NCBI RefSeq assembly: GCF_009801115.1
Contig: NZ_VTOL01000021.1
Span: 21,944-85,943, forward strand
DNA: 64,000 nucleotides
Direction of reading: 5' to 3'
DNA from: Dyadobacter sp. 3J3
GTDB taxonomy: Bacteria; Bacteroidota; Bacteroidia; Cytophagales; Spirosomataceae
Below, piece by piece: positions 26,775 to 35,756 of the stretch. Numbering within the stretch: position 1 is the first letter of the stretch; each line of letters begins with the position of its first letter. The position numbers and the translations under genes are program-made. The notes beneath the pieces are model-generated. The model had not been told where the DNA came from and ran no database searches. It saw nothing but the letters and a program-made list of their open reading frames with translations.

Positions 26775-28037
26775 ATGAAAAATCTATTTATTTCTTGCGC
26801 ACTGGCTATGTTAGCGCTCGCATCTTGTACGGACGACAGTGAGGATACTGCACCAGTAATTGATGTACCGGTAGTGCAGGAATCCGTTGCAGGTGAAGTT
26901 TCCGGTGTGTGGACCAAAGGAGGAACCTACAAAATTACCGGCCATATCCAGATTCCGAAAGGCAAATCGCTTACAATTGAAGAAGGTGTCACCGTTCTTT
27001 TTAGTGATTCTGTTGTCAAACCGGAAGTTGTGATCTTAGGGAATTTGTACAGTTTGGGAACAGCTGCGGCACCTGTGAAATTCACCGTACCCGATAGCTG
27101 GAAAACAGCCAAAAATCTTTACGGAAATCTTTGGGGCGGGCTTATTGCCGGTCCCGAATCCGCAGAATTGGTTTTAAGCAATACCATCCTTGAATACGGT
27201 GGTGCGGTGACGACAGAAGAGTCGCCATCGGTGAAAGCAGGCTTGTACAAAGCAATGGCCGGCCAGCATGTTCCTGTGCTTTACTACCCGAACGTGAAAG
27301 GAAAACTGGTTGTTACGGGCAGCACGATCCGTAATTTTAACGAGGATGGTTTTTATATTGAAGGCGGCCAGGTTATTATCGCCAACAATTATTTTTACAC
27401 AACAGGTGTTTCCGGCGGTGATGCCATTAATATCAAATCAGGTGTTCAGGCTGATATTGCTTTTAATGTTGTTTACAGTCCTAATACAAATGCACTTAAA
27501 TTATCCAGCACGGGTGACCGCACTCCGCAAGCGTATATCGTAGGGTATAACAATACGATTATCAATGCAGGATGGAGAAGACCAACCACAAAAGGCGGAT
27601 CGGTTTGGCTTGAAAAAGCAGTTCGTGTGGATCTGTACAACAATCTTCTGGCTAATGACCGCTATGGAATTAAAAGAGATCCGGGAAATCCTGAGGATGC
27701 AAGATCGGTTATCAGCAATACTTTCTATTACGGGTATGATCAGACTACAACAAGTCAGTTCCAGCCTTCAACCGAAATTGTAAAAGGTACTAATGATATT
27801 ATTTCTGCCAAAGCAGGTGAAAATGATCCGAAGTTTGTCAATTATGCGTTGTCCACGGCTACTGCGAATGCTACGTATGATAACGCCTGGGACTTTCATT
27901 TGCAAACCGGATCACCTGCGCTTACAAAAGGAAAAACCGATTTTACCCGTCTTTTTGCAAACGGCATTGTCGTAAACGGTATTACCTACAAATCTCCTGC
28001 ACCAGCAAATTACATCGGTGCGTTGGGTACCAAGTAA
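26775..28037 (+). CDS. Right-handed beta-helix lipoprotein
   Basis: The 420-residue product starts with a lipoprotein signal (ending ALASC at about residue 18). The mature protein has successive rungs of a parallel beta-helix: GGTYKITGHIQIPKGKSLTI, ITGHIQI, VVTGSTIRNFNEDGFYIEGG and VIANNYFYTTG, then AFNVVYSPNTNALKLSS. Such proteins bind or cleave polymers, but no catalytic residues stand out. It follows the receptor gene at 38 bp and is followed by a strong terminator. It may be a surface partner of the receptor; the ligand is unknown. Confidence 0.78.
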   Translation: MKNLFISCALAMLALASCTDDSEDTAPVIDVPVVQESVAGEVSGVWTKGGTYKITGHIQIPKGKSLTIEEGVTVLFSDSVVKPEVVILGNLYSLGTAAAPVKFTVPDSWKTAKNLYGNLWGGLIAGPESAELVLSNTILEYGGAVTTEESPSVKAGLYKAMAGQHVPVLYYPNVKGKLVVTGSTIRNFNEDGFYIEGGQVIIANNYFYTTGVSGGDAINIKSGVQADIAFNVVYSPNTNALKLSSTGDRTPQAYIVGYNNTIINAGWRRPTTKGGSVWLEKAVRVDLYNNLLANDRYGIKRDPGNPEDARSVISNTFYYGYDQTTTSQFQPSTEIVKGTNDIISAKAGENDPKFVNYALSTATANATYDNAWDFHLQTGSPALTKGKTDFTRLFANGIVVNGITYKSPAPANYIGALGTK

Positions 28038-28044
28038 ATTTTAT

Positions 28045-28078
28045 CTCCCGGAATTGAAACCATTTCCGGGAGTTTTTT
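28045..28078 (+). terminator. Strong rho-independent terminator ending just before the phytase start
   Basis: CTCCCGGAA pairs with TTCCGGGAG around a 9-10-base loop, followed by six T (28073-28078). It ends the receptor and beta-helix transcript. The ATG of the phytase gene lies only two bases after it, so phytase expression must depend on read-through or on a promoter inside the hairpin region. Confidence 0.85.
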
Positions 28079-28079
28079 A

Positions 28080-29198
28080 ATGATTTACCAATTTATTGTT
28101 GTGAAAAATCTGATCTGCCCTATTGCCATCCTGACGTTGCTTTTATGCGGTTGTCAGGAAAAAAAACAAATGTCTGAAACGCCTGTTTCAAAAGAAAACG
28201 AGATATCTGTTGTTGAACCTTTGTTTGTAACTGACACCGTCGCTCACGATTCGGATGATCCTGCCGTTTGGATAAACCCGCAGGATCCTGCCCAAAGCCT
28301 GATTCTTGGAACGGATAAGGATCAGAACGGAGGCTTATATGTTTTTGATCTTGAAGGGAAAGTTCAAAAAGAAAAAGTTGTTCAGGGTCTTCAGCGTCCA
28401 AACAATGTTGACGTAGAATACGGCCTGATGCTGGGAGGGAAATTAACAGATATCGCGGTGGTTACAGAGCGGTTTACACACAAGCTCAGGATTTTTTCCC
28501 TGCCTGATATGAAACCCGTGGATGGGGGAGGTCTTGATGTTTTTGTTGGCCAAACGAAAGCAGGAGAACGTGATTTAATGGGCATTGGCCTTTATAAAAA
28601 CAAGTCCGGAAAAATCTACGCGATCGTTGGGAGAAAAACCGGTCCAACAAGCGGGAGTTACCTTTGGCAATATCTTTTGGAAGACAACGGCAGTGGAAAA
28701 GTCAATGCAACGCTGGTCCGTAAATTCGGTACTTACAGCGGTTTGAAAGAAATAGAATCGATTGCGGTGGATGATCAGCTTGGTTTTGTATATTATTCAG
28801 ATGAAGGAAAAGGCGTCAGGAAATATTATGCCGATCCTGAAAAAGGAAATAAAGAACTGGCACTTTTTGCCACCACCGGTTTTACAGAAGACCACGAAGG
28901 AATATCAATTTATAAGCTTACGGATACCACAGGGTATATTTTGGTTTCCGATCAGGGAGCAAATCAGTTCAAGATTTTTGACCGTCAGCCAAATCTGGAT
29001 AGTACAGGGATGCAAAAGCTCTTTAAAACCATAAAAGTAAAAGCAAATCATAGTGACGGTTCTGAAATGGTATCGATTCCATTAAACAAAAATTTCAGGA
29101 ATGGACTTTTTGTAGCTATGAGTGATAATAAAACGTTTCACCTCTACCGTTGGGAAGATATTGCAGGGAAAGAGCTGTTGAAAATTGAGGTGAAATAG
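28080..29198 (+). CDS. Beta-propeller phytase lipoprotein
   Basis: The 372-residue product has an N-terminal lipoprotein signal (ending LLLCGC at about residue 25). I keep ATG 28080, but GTG 28101 (VKNLICPIAI) is a possible start because it also gives a good signal and moves the start away from the terminator. Motifs of beta-propeller phytase are present: HDSDDPAVWI, GTDKDQNGGLYVFDL, RPNNVDVEYG, YYSDEGKGVRKY and DHEGISIY. These enzymes bind calcium and remove phosphate from phytate. Its position beside a receptor and a beta-helix lipoprotein points to phytate or phosphate use. A hairpin terminator follows. Confidence 0.88.
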   Translation: MIYQFIVVKNLICPIAILTLLLCGCQEKKQMSETPVSKENEISVVEPLFVTDTVAHDSDDPAVWINPQDPAQSLILGTDKDQNGGLYVFDLEGKVQKEKVVQGLQRPNNVDVEYGLMLGGKLTDIAVVTERFTHKLRIFSLPDMKPVDGGGLDVFVGQTKAGERDLMGIGLYKNKSGKIYAIVGRKTGPTSGSYLWQYLLEDNGSGKVNATLVRKFGTYSGLKEIESIAVDDQLGFVYYSDEGKGVRKYYADPEKGNKELALFATTGFTEDHEGISIYKLTDTTGYILVSDQGANQFKIFDRQPNLDSTGMQKLFKTIKVKANHSDGSEMVSIPLNKNFRNGLFVAMSDNKTFHLYRWEDIAGKELLKIEVK

Positions 29199-29238
29199 TA
29201 AGGGAACTATTTCTTTGAGGCTAGATCTTAAAACTTCA

Positions 29239-29281
29239 AGCTGATTGCTGCCGGTTACACCTGGCTGTAATCAGCTTTTTT
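29239..29281 (+). terminator. Terminator after the phytase gene
   Basis: AAGCTGATT pairs with AATCAGCTT around a loop of about 22 bases, followed by a T-run. The stretch 29282-29620 after it is AT-rich and shows no gene or clear element. Confidence 0.7.
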
Positions 29282-29620
29282 ATTTTAAATTAAAACAAAA
29301 AAATACCTGGCTGATTCTTAACTAAATATGAGGTCTTAAAGACACGGACGAGAATCGAAAACAAGTGGTATAGATTCGAAATGAGTAAAAAAAATAATTA
29401 ATAATGAGTAATTTTTTTGTAACCACAATTAAATTACGTAATTGTAACTTTTCTGATAAAATGTCGTCCTAAAAGATGGCAGATAAAGAATTATTTGTTT
29501 GCCGTCAAGTCTGATTTTATTCACTTTTAAACCTGAATTTACCTATGCCGTGAGAAGTATTATCCTTAAAATCTATTAGTTAATCAATTTTTCAATTCCC
29601 TCTTACAAATTTCAAATTTT

Positions 29621-30031
29621 ATGTTTCAAAAAATCCGAACAGTAACAACAGCACTATTTTTTTCAACATTAGTTTTTTTATCATCCTGTACAGACCACAA
29701 CATTGAGCCTGGTGTATTTGGACTTACCACATTAAAATCTTTTGGTGGTTCAGGTTATCAGGTGCAAATTGACGCATTGGGCGACAAACCTGTTACTGAA
29801 TACGGCATCGTTTACACGGCTTATCCTCGCGGATTGGGCGATCATAACATACAACCGACTGTTGCAGATAACAAGATCAAATTTACCTCTCCGATCACGA
29901 AGGGAGTAAATACCTTCACTGGGACCATACCTAATTCCGGGTCTACTTTTTATTATTACCGCGCTTATGCCATCGTAGACAATATTCCTGTGTATGGCAC
30001 TTATCTGGCTTATACTGTGCAGGCTCCTTGA
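29621..30031 (+). CDS. Small lipoprotein with a fibronectin-like pattern
   Basis: The 136-residue product has a lipoprotein signal (ending VFLSSC at about residue 23) and a mature part of about 110 residues with beta-strand spacing (YQVQIDALGDKPVTEYGIVY, FTGTIPNSGSTFYYYRAYAI), reminiscent of a fibronectin type III-like domain that Bacteroidota attach to surface lipoproteins. No function is evident. It is monocistronic with its own terminator downstream. Confidence 0.65.
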   Translation: MFQKIRTVTTALFFSTLVFLSSCTDHNIEPGVFGLTTLKSFGGSGYQVQIDALGDKPVTEYGIVYTAYPRGLGDHNIQPTVADNKIKFTSPITKGVNTFTGTIPNSGSTFYYYRAYAIVDNIPVYGTYLAYTVQAP

Positions 30032-30071
30032 TTTGTCAAAACCTTCGTAAGGTGAAATAATAGACAAAAAC

Positions 30072-30112
30072 AAAAAGTCGGGAGGTGCTTATGCGGCAAC
30101 TTCCGACTTTTC
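30072..30112. terminator. Hairpin terminator after the 29621 lipoprotein
   Basis: AAAAAGTCGGGAGGT pairs with ACTTCCGACTTTT (one bulge) around an 11-base loop. The symmetric A and T runs make it usable on either strand. Confidence 0.75.
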
Positions 30113-30333
30113 TATTGGGAGTGAGCATAAAACGAGGGAGGAGAAATAGAAAATTGATTTCACAGATTTGTATTGATTTGTAACAAAGAGTGTTCTGAAA
30201 AATTGTCTTTTTTGTATTGAATTTGGTCATTTACATATTACGAGAGAACAAAATCAATTATATTTATAAATGTTCGGTACCGTGTAATTTTAAAAGTTAA
30301 TCTAATTTTAAAATCATCAGAGATATTTAGAGT

Positions 30334-30552
30334 ATGGAAACAATAGTCATAACTACAAAAGGAGGGAAGTTAAAAGCATTAAAGGCTTTTCTTCTTGCGC
30401 TTGAAATCCCATTTCAGGATGAGAGTTCAAAATCACATGACGATGAGGAGTTCGTGGCAAATATCCAGGCTGCGGAAGAAGATATAAAAGCGGGTAGAAT
30501 TATGACGGTAAAAGGGAAGAAAGAACTTCACTCTATGTTGGATAATTTATAA
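30334..30552 (+). CDS. Antitoxin-like protein of a toxin-antitoxin pair
   Basis: The 72-residue product (starts METIVITTKGGKLKALKAFL) has a short N-terminal beta strand and helices and ends AGRIMTVKGKKELHSMLDNL. It matches the general build of antitoxins next to Txe/YoeB toxins. The next frame encodes a YoeB-like toxin, now broken, and the antitoxin stop would have overlapped its start. Such antitoxins bind the toxin and repress the operon. The antitoxin itself is intact, which is expected when the toxin has decayed. Confidence 0.7.
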   Translation: METIVITTKGGKLKALKAFLLALEIPFQDESSKSHDDEEFVANIQAAEEDIKAGRIMTVKGKKELHSMLDNL

Positions 30553-30826
30553 GTTACCAACTTCAATTTACCGATCAGTCTTTAAAAGATATTCAGCGAA
30601 TTAAACGGTCGGGAAATAAGCCCTTATATAAAAAATTGGTTGCTTTATTGGAAGAGCTTGTTGATCATCCGGAAACTGGTACCGGTAAACCTGATTATTG
30701 AGATGCTATGAATTGCCAACTTGGTCCAGAAGATTATCTCAGGAACATAGATTAATATATCGTATACATGAATCAGCAGTAAATGTTGTCGTTTTATCTA
30801 CCTGGGGTCATTATGATGACAAATAG
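30549..30826 (+). pseudogene. Decayed Txe/YoeB family toxin (start codon lost and frameshifted)
   Basis: The frame from 30549 reads SYQLQFTDQSLKDIQ and continues to ETGTGKPDY, where a TGA stops it. In another frame the protein resumes as LRCYELPTWSRRLSQEHRLI and ends VLSTWGHYDDK at 30826, exactly as YoeB/Txe toxins do. One missing base in the TTA region at about 30701 explains the break. The expected ATG overlapping the antitoxin stop (ATGA) is now ATAA, so the start codon is also lost (G to A). The intact antitoxin and two separate lesions point to an old decay. This reading is from my own translation. Confidence 0.75.
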
Positions 30827-30845
30827 GTGGTGTATACTTAAACCA

Positions 30846-32597
30846 TCATCTCTCAAACCGCCTCTCGCCAATCTGCTGTCTCCACATCGCAAAGTATAAT
30901 CCCTTTTTATTGAGCAAATCCTCGTGCGAACCTGTCTCAACAATCTTTCCTTTTTCCAGCACATAAATTACATCCGCATGAAGAATTGTAGAAAGTCTGT
31001 GCGCAATTAAAATCGTCATCTGTTGCCGGTCGGTTGAAATATCCCTGATTGTTTGGGTAATATCCTGTTCGGTCAATGAGTCGAGTGCAGATGTTGCTTC
31101 GTCAAAAATCAGCAGTCTAGGCTTTCTTAAAAGCGCCCTGGCAATCGAAATTCTCTGTTTTTCACCACCTGAAAGTTTCATGCCATTTTCTCCCAGCATG
31201 GTCAGCACACCGTTGGAAGCTTTGGCTATTAAGGCAGTAGCGGAAGCTTTTTCAAGCGCCTGGTTAATTTCAATATCCGTGGCCGAAGGTTTGGCATAAA
31301 GAAGATTTTCCCGAATTGTTCCTGCAAATAACTGCGTATCCTGCGTTACAAACCCGATTTGTCTTCTTAAAGGATTGTAAAGAATGGTTGAAGAATCATC
31401 TTCGTTGAAATAAATATGTCCCTCAACAGGTAAGTAAAGGCCGATCAAAAGTTTCACCAACGTAGACTTTCCAGAACCTGAGGGCCCAACAAAAGCAATT
31501 GTCTGACCCGATTTTACGCTAAAAGAAATGTCATCAATAGCATTGTAGCTGGCTGATTGGTGACGAAATATCACCTGATCAAATTGAAGGCTTGTCAACG
31601 GCCCGACTTCCACGGAATTTTCAGGTCTTTGTTCGATAGGTTTATGCATCAGTTGGTCAAAAACCTTGACCGAAGCATCCACTTCCCTGAATTGTAATAT
31701 CAAATTTCCAAGATCCTGTAAAGGGCTGAAAATAGCTGTTGAAATAAACTGCATCGCAATCAGCTCGCCAGTGGTAAGTATCTTTCTGAAAATCAGCCAG
31801 AGTAAAATGAACAGAATGGATTGCTTTAAAAGATTCAGGGTGACGCCTTGCAGAAATGTTAACATCCCGACTTTTCGCGCCTTAAACATTTCCAGCTGAA
31901 AAATTTCCAGCGTTTGTTTGTTCAATCTTCTGATCTCCGAAAATGTTAGTCCCAGACTTTTTACAAGCTCAATATTGCGCAAACTTTCTGTAATAATACC
32001 CGCTTGTGCATTGGTCTGTTTATTAATATTCCGCTGAATGCTTTTTATCTTTTTTGACAAAAGGCCTGTAAGCGAGCCGAGTACAAGTACTCCGATCAGA
32101 AAGACAGGAATCAACATCCAGTTTTTGTTGATACTGTACCAAAGTAAAAAGCCAATGGAAATCAGTGAGGAAAAAAGAATATTGATAAACGAATTGGTAA
32201 AACGTTCCGTATCTGTTTTTACTTTCTGCAATATCGACAAGGTCGTGCCGCTTCTGTTTTCTTCAAACTCCTGAAACGAAAGCCGGAGCGTTTGTTTTAG
32301 TCCGTCGTTAAAGATATTCATACCAAAATGCGCCACCGCTTTTCGGGTAAGATATTCCTGATAGGATTTAGAAAGTTTGGCAACGACCGCGATACCAACC
32401 GCGATTCCCAGCCAGTACAAAACACTGTTTATGAGTTCTTTTTCAGAGAGATTTTTCGGATTTCCTGCATAATTATCAACGATTTTCCCAAAGATCAATG
32501 GATCAAGAAGCGTTAATAACTGCGCAGAACCAGCCAGAAAAAGTGACAAAATGATTAGCCGCTTTTGTGGCCGAAGATATTTCCAGAGTGTTTTCAT
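30846..32597 (-). CDS. MsbA-like ABC exporter (membrane domain fused to ATPase)
   Basis: The 583-residue product has an N-terminal membrane domain of six helices (about residues 15-310) and a C-terminal ABC ATPase. The ATPase has Walker A VGPSGSGKST (about 371-380), signature LSGGEKQR (about 475-482), Walker B LLIFDEATSALD and the H-loop AHRLST. Such half-transporters work as homodimers, exporting lipids, drugs or peptides. It stands alone with no adjacent secretion gene. A peptidase C39 domain is absent, so it is not a classical RiPP exporter. Confidence 0.92.
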   Translation of the reverse strand: MKTLWKYLRPQKRLIILSLFLAGSAQLLTLLDPLIFGKIVDNYAGNPKNLSEKELINSVLYWLGIAVGIAVVAKLSKSYQEYLTRKAVAHFGMNIFNDGLKQTLRLSFQEFEENRSGTTLSILQKVKTDTERFTNSFINILFSSLISIGFLLWYSINKNWMLIPVFLIGVLVLGSLTGLLSKKIKSIQRNINKQTNAQAGIITESLRNIELVKSLGLTFSEIRRLNKQTLEIFQLEMFKARKVGMLTFLQGVTLNLLKQSILFILLWLIFRKILTTGELIAMQFISTAIFSPLQDLGNLILQFREVDASVKVFDQLMHKPIEQRPENSVEVGPLTSLQFDQVIFRHQSASYNAIDDISFSVKSGQTIAFVGPSGSGKSTLVKLLIGLYLPVEGHIYFNEDDSSTILYNPLRRQIGFVTQDTQLFAGTIRENLLYAKPSATDIEINQALEKASATALIAKASNGVLTMLGENGMKLSGGEKQRISIARALLRKPRLLIFDEATSALDSLTEQDITQTIRDISTDRQQMTILIAHRLSTILHADVIYVLEKGKIVETGSHEDLLNKKGLYFAMWRQQIGERRFER

Positions 32598-32721
32598 ATA
32601 ATGTTTAACTGCACTTTACTTGTACAATTCCTGTACCAGAATTTCAAAAGGTACGGTAAATTTGAACGTAATGATTACACTTTGGAGTTTTATAGAAGTC
32701 TTTCAAAGAAATAATTATGAT

Positions 32722-33246
32722 ATGAATCACGTCAGTAAAATCGGGTTTGGAGGGAGTTGTCATTGGTGCACGGAAGCAATCTTTCAATCATTAAAAGGAG
32801 TGGAGCGTGTGGAGCAAGGTTGGATAGCTTCTCAAAAGCAAAAATCAAACTTTTCGGAAGCTGTTATCGTGCATTTCAATCCGGAAATTATTTCGCTGGA
32901 AACACTGATAGCCGTTCATCTGCATACGCATAGCTGCACCTCACAACATAGTATGCGCTCAAAATACCGGTCGACAATTTATGTTTTTAGTCCGGAGCAG
33001 ATTAAGCTTTCCCAAGACACAATAAAGGTTTTGCAAAGTGAATTTGACAATCCGATTATTACTACGGTTGAAGCATTCTATGAATTTAAACTCAATCAGG
33101 AAACGTATCTGGACTACTATTATAAAAATCCTGAAAAGCCTTTTTGTAAAAATATTGTTACGCCCAAGTTGAGATTGCTATTGCGCCAATTCTCTTCCGC
33201 TGTTGATCAAAATAAGTTATCCGTAGATTCTTTGAACGGTTTGTAA
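32722..33246 (+). CDS. Divergent peptide-methionine (S)-S-oxide reductase (MsrA-like)
   Basis: I start at ATG 32722 (MNHVSKIGFGGSC) because the longer frame uses a TTG with an untypical leader. The 174-residue product has the family pattern: GGSCHWCTEAIF with the catalytic Cys (C13), GVERVEQGW, and SKYRSTIYVF, then NPITTVEAFYEFKLNQETYLDYYYKNP in two conserved parts. The usual Phe-Trp after the Cys is replaced by His-Trp, and the HDPT region is changed to HSCTS. It may be an active but divergent MsrA, or have another substrate. It is divergent from the ABC exporter gene. Confidence 0.7.
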   Translation: MNHVSKIGFGGSCHWCTEAIFQSLKGVERVEQGWIASQKQKSNFSEAVIVHFNPEIISLETLIAVHLHTHSCTSQHSMRSKYRSTIYVFSPEQIKLSQDTIKVLQSEFDNPIITTVEAFYEFKLNQETYLDYYYKNPEKPFCKNIVTPKLRLLLRQFSSAVDQNKLSVDSLNGL

Positions 33247-33274
33247 TCCAATCAAAAGTAAAACTGCCGGGATA

Positions 33275-34606
33275 TTACCGCATAGCAAAGTTGTCGTAAT
33301 GAAAATTGCTTTTGTCGAAATCATATTGGGAAAGTCCTTTGAGAAGGCAATTGGCAAAGTCTGCGGGTCCGCAAAACCAGATACTTACATGCTCAAAACT
33401 GCCGACGACATTATGAAGCATCTTCGCTGTCAGATATTCGTTTTGGCTGGAATTTAAATGATAAAAACTAACACCGCTTTGTTGGCACAGGTTTTCGAGA
33501 GAATCCGGAAACATGGTTCGCTTTTCCGAACGTGTTGAATACCAAAAATCAATAGGTTGAGAGATTTCTTTCTCCCTGGCGAATTGTTCCAATCGGGCCA
33601 GAAATGGTGTAATCCCAATGCCCCCTGCAATCCAGATTTGTCTTTTTGATGAGGATTTGAAAACAAATTCGCCATATGGCCCTTCTACCTGAACATTTTG
33701 TCCTATCTGCAAATGTCGGGCTAATTCACCTGTGAAATTTCCAAGGGATTTAATAGCAAAACGAAGTGAATTCGGATCGCTTCCGGAAGATGCTATTGTG
33801 AAAGGATGCGGCTCACGGTCGTGCTCAAACCGAAGAAAAACATATTGGCCGGGTTGATGAAAAAATGCTTTTTGATTCGTCGAAATCTGTAAATCAAGAA
33901 TGCCTTCTCGCGGGTTTTGCAGCTCAACTATCTCGCTATTCATTTTGCGGGAAACACCGATTTTTTGGAAAAGTGAAATAAAAGCCGCGACAGAACCAAT
34001 TACAACCAATATCACTAAGAAATAACCTCCGGGCGTTCTTAACCAGTGTTCTTTGATTTGGGCAGTAGCTCCGTGATAGGCTGCCACAAGGAAAACTGCC
34101 GGAAAAATCCTGTGCGTTTTTCGGAAAATGTGATACGGGATTTTCCTGAACAAGGCAATGAGAACCAAAATAATCGTTAGGTAAAATATCCATTCTACCA
34201 ACATTACACCACTTTGAAAAAGTCCGATTTCCAAATCCGAGAATTTGCTTCCGTCGGTTAATTCACCGGGATCGGTAACCATACCGGCCGTGACAAGTAA
34301 ATGCGGTACTTTTTCACTGAGCCAATGAAATAGCATAAAAATAGTTGCGAAAACTCCTGTCCATTTATGTATTATGTAAGCTTTGTCAAGGCCTTTCATC
34401 CGGCGATTCATCCACGGAATGCGTAAGGAAATAATCATGGATAAAACCATGAGAGATAAAGTTGATATGCCTGTCAGAAAAACAAATTGTTCACGAAATT
34501 CCCATCCGTTCGGATTGTTAATGAGGTGACCGGGACCGGGTGATAGGGCAAAAGTTATCCCTGCAACCACTAGGGCGCCGGTGATCCATTTTGTTGTGGG
34601 TTTCAT
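33275..34606 (-). CDS. Ferric reductase-like membrane flavoprotein
   Basis: The 443-residue product has about six membrane helices in its first 220 residues, including the ferric-reductase-like heme region (HKWTGVFATIFMLFHWLSEK and AVFLVAAYHG), and a C-terminal oxidoreductase with FAD and NAD(P) sites (EPHPFTIAS, WIAGGIGITPFLARLE). Such proteins pass electrons across the membrane to iron or other acceptors. The heme-ligand His residues are at positions consistent with the family. The gene stands alone, followed on the same strand by the quinone oxidoreductase unit further upstream in reading direction. Confidence 0.85.
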   Translation of the reverse strand: MKPTTKWITGALVVAGITFALSPGPGHLINNPNGWEFREQFVFLTGISTLSLMVLSMIISLRIPWMNRRMKGLDKAYIIHKWTGVFATIFMLFHWLSEKVPHLLVTAGMVTDPGELTDGSKFSDLEIGLFQSGVMLVEWIFYLTIILVLIALFRKIPYHIFRKTHRIFPAVFLVAAYHGATAQIKEHWLRTPGGYFLVILVVIGSVAAFISLFQKIGVSRKMNSEIVELQNPREGILDLQISTNQKAFFHQPGQYVFLRFEHDREPHPFTIASSGSDPNSLRFAIKSLGNFTGELARHLQIGQNVQVEGPYGEFVFKSSSKRQIWIAGGIGITPFLARLEQFAREKEISQPIDFWYSTRSEKRTMFPDSLENLCQQSGVSFYHLNSSQNEYLTAKMLHNVVGSFEHVSIWFCGPADFANCLLKGLSQYDFDKSNFHYDNFAMR

Positions 34607-34694
34607 AAATTAAGAAAGAATTGGCCGAAGTATCTGAACTTTTCTACCAAAGCAACTGAGCTTCGACCGGATTTTGAAAATAGAGAAGTGCGGA

Positions 34695-35666
34695 TTAATT
34701 CATCTCAATAACCAACCGTTTACCATCCGGAATGGCAAGATCATAAACGGCCTCTATTTTTTCAAAGGGCATACTTACGGTCTCAATCTTGATTTTTCCA
34801 TCTGCCGCCAATTGAAACATTTCAGGTAAAATCTCACTGAATAATTTTCCAATATCCTGGCGGGTCAGGCTTCCTAATCCTGAACCGGTTAAATGCAGAT
34901 TAACGCTCCGTAATGTGGAGGCAGATAATTGCAGGATATCGCCCGCTACGCTGCCAACGGAAACAAACCTGGTTTTGGGTGTGAAGGAACCTTGCTTTTT
35001 TAAGGAAGAAAGAATCAGTTCCGCGGAATGGCCCCACAAATAATCAACGATGACGTCGAAGGGTGTTTGATTGTGAATAGTTTGAAGTTGGTCAATCAAA
35101 GAATCATCTGATTGTTGAAGTGAAATTACTTCGTCGGCTCCAAGTTCCAAAAGTGCTTTTAAAGATTCTGGATTCCGGCCCGTAGCAATGATTTTTTTTG
35201 CTCCATAGTAGCGCGCAATCTGCACAGCTATGCGGCCCGTAACACCTGTTGCTCCGTTGATCAACACCGTTTCTCCAGATTGCAGGTCTGCCTTAAACCG
35301 CAGTCCCATGGCAGCTCCGATTACTGCGTTAGGGAGAGCAGCGGCAGTTATAAAATCAAGATTATCCGGCACAACGACTATTCTGCCTTTTTCTATTACA
35401 GCTTTTTCTGCGACCATGCCATCCATACTGATAGCATAAACACGGGTGCCGTCGGCCAAAATTCCTACGCCGTCGCTTCCGATAATGCGTGGCTTCGGTG
35501 CGATTTCATTGGAGTAATGGCTTCCGCTTGCGATACTGCGATCCAAATTTTTAATCGCTGCTGCTTTGACATACATCATTATCTGATCATCATTTGTGAT
35601 GACAGGTTCAGGACATTCTTTATATTGTAATATTCCATCTTGCGGATTCATGATTGCTGCTTTCAT
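34695..35666 (-). CDS. Quinone oxidoreductase-like zinc-independent MDR protein
   Basis: I start at ATG 35666 (MKAAIMNPQDG) because the ATG lies just after a promoter-like element, and the longer frame adds only 19 charged residues. The 323-residue product has the MDR cofactor motif INGATGVTGRIAVQIARYYG and the family pattern of an NADPH-dependent quinone oxidoreductase (IIATGRN). Zinc-binding Cys residues are missing. It reduces quinones or enones with NADPH. A Crp-family regulator lies directly upstream on the same strand and may control it. Confidence 0.85.
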   Translation of the reverse strand: MKAAIMNPQDGILQYKECPEPVITNDDQIMMYVKAAAIKNLDRSIASGSHYSNEIAPKPRIIGSDGVGILADGTRVYAISMDGMVAEKAVIEKGRIVVVPDNLDFITAAALPNAVIGAAMGLRFKADLQSGETVLINGATGVTGRIAVQIARYYGAKKIIATGRNPESLKALLELGADEVISLQQSDDSLIDQLQTIHNQTPFDVIVDYLWGHSAELILSSLKKQGSFTPKTRFVSVGSVAGDILQLSASTLRSVNLHLTGSGLGSLTRQDIGKLFSEILPEMFQLAADGKIKIETVSMPFEKIEAVYDLAIPDGKRLVIEMN

Positions 35667-35695
35667 CTTTCGTTTCGTTTTTTTGTTTGATGAAA

Positions 35696-35739
35696 CAAAA
35701 GTAGCATCAGGTGATTCCGTCAAACGATAACATTTGTTA
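35696..35739 (-). promoter_or_regulatory. Promoter and palindrome before the quinone oxidoreductase
   Basis: On the minus strand TTTG, then 17 bases, then TACTTTTG (plus 35696-35703) gives a fair match to the Bacteroidota promoter TTTG and TAnnTTTG, 30 bp before the ATG at 35666. A palindrome TAACATTTGTTA lies upstream of it (35728-35739) and could be the binding site of the adjacent Crp-family protein. Confidence 0.5.
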
Positions 35740-35756
35740 CCGAATTGAGGTTTCTG

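Noticed and set aside
30846..32597. ABC exporter as the transporter of the RiPP locus
   Set aside because: It is about 16 kb away, has no peptidase domain, and has no link in context.
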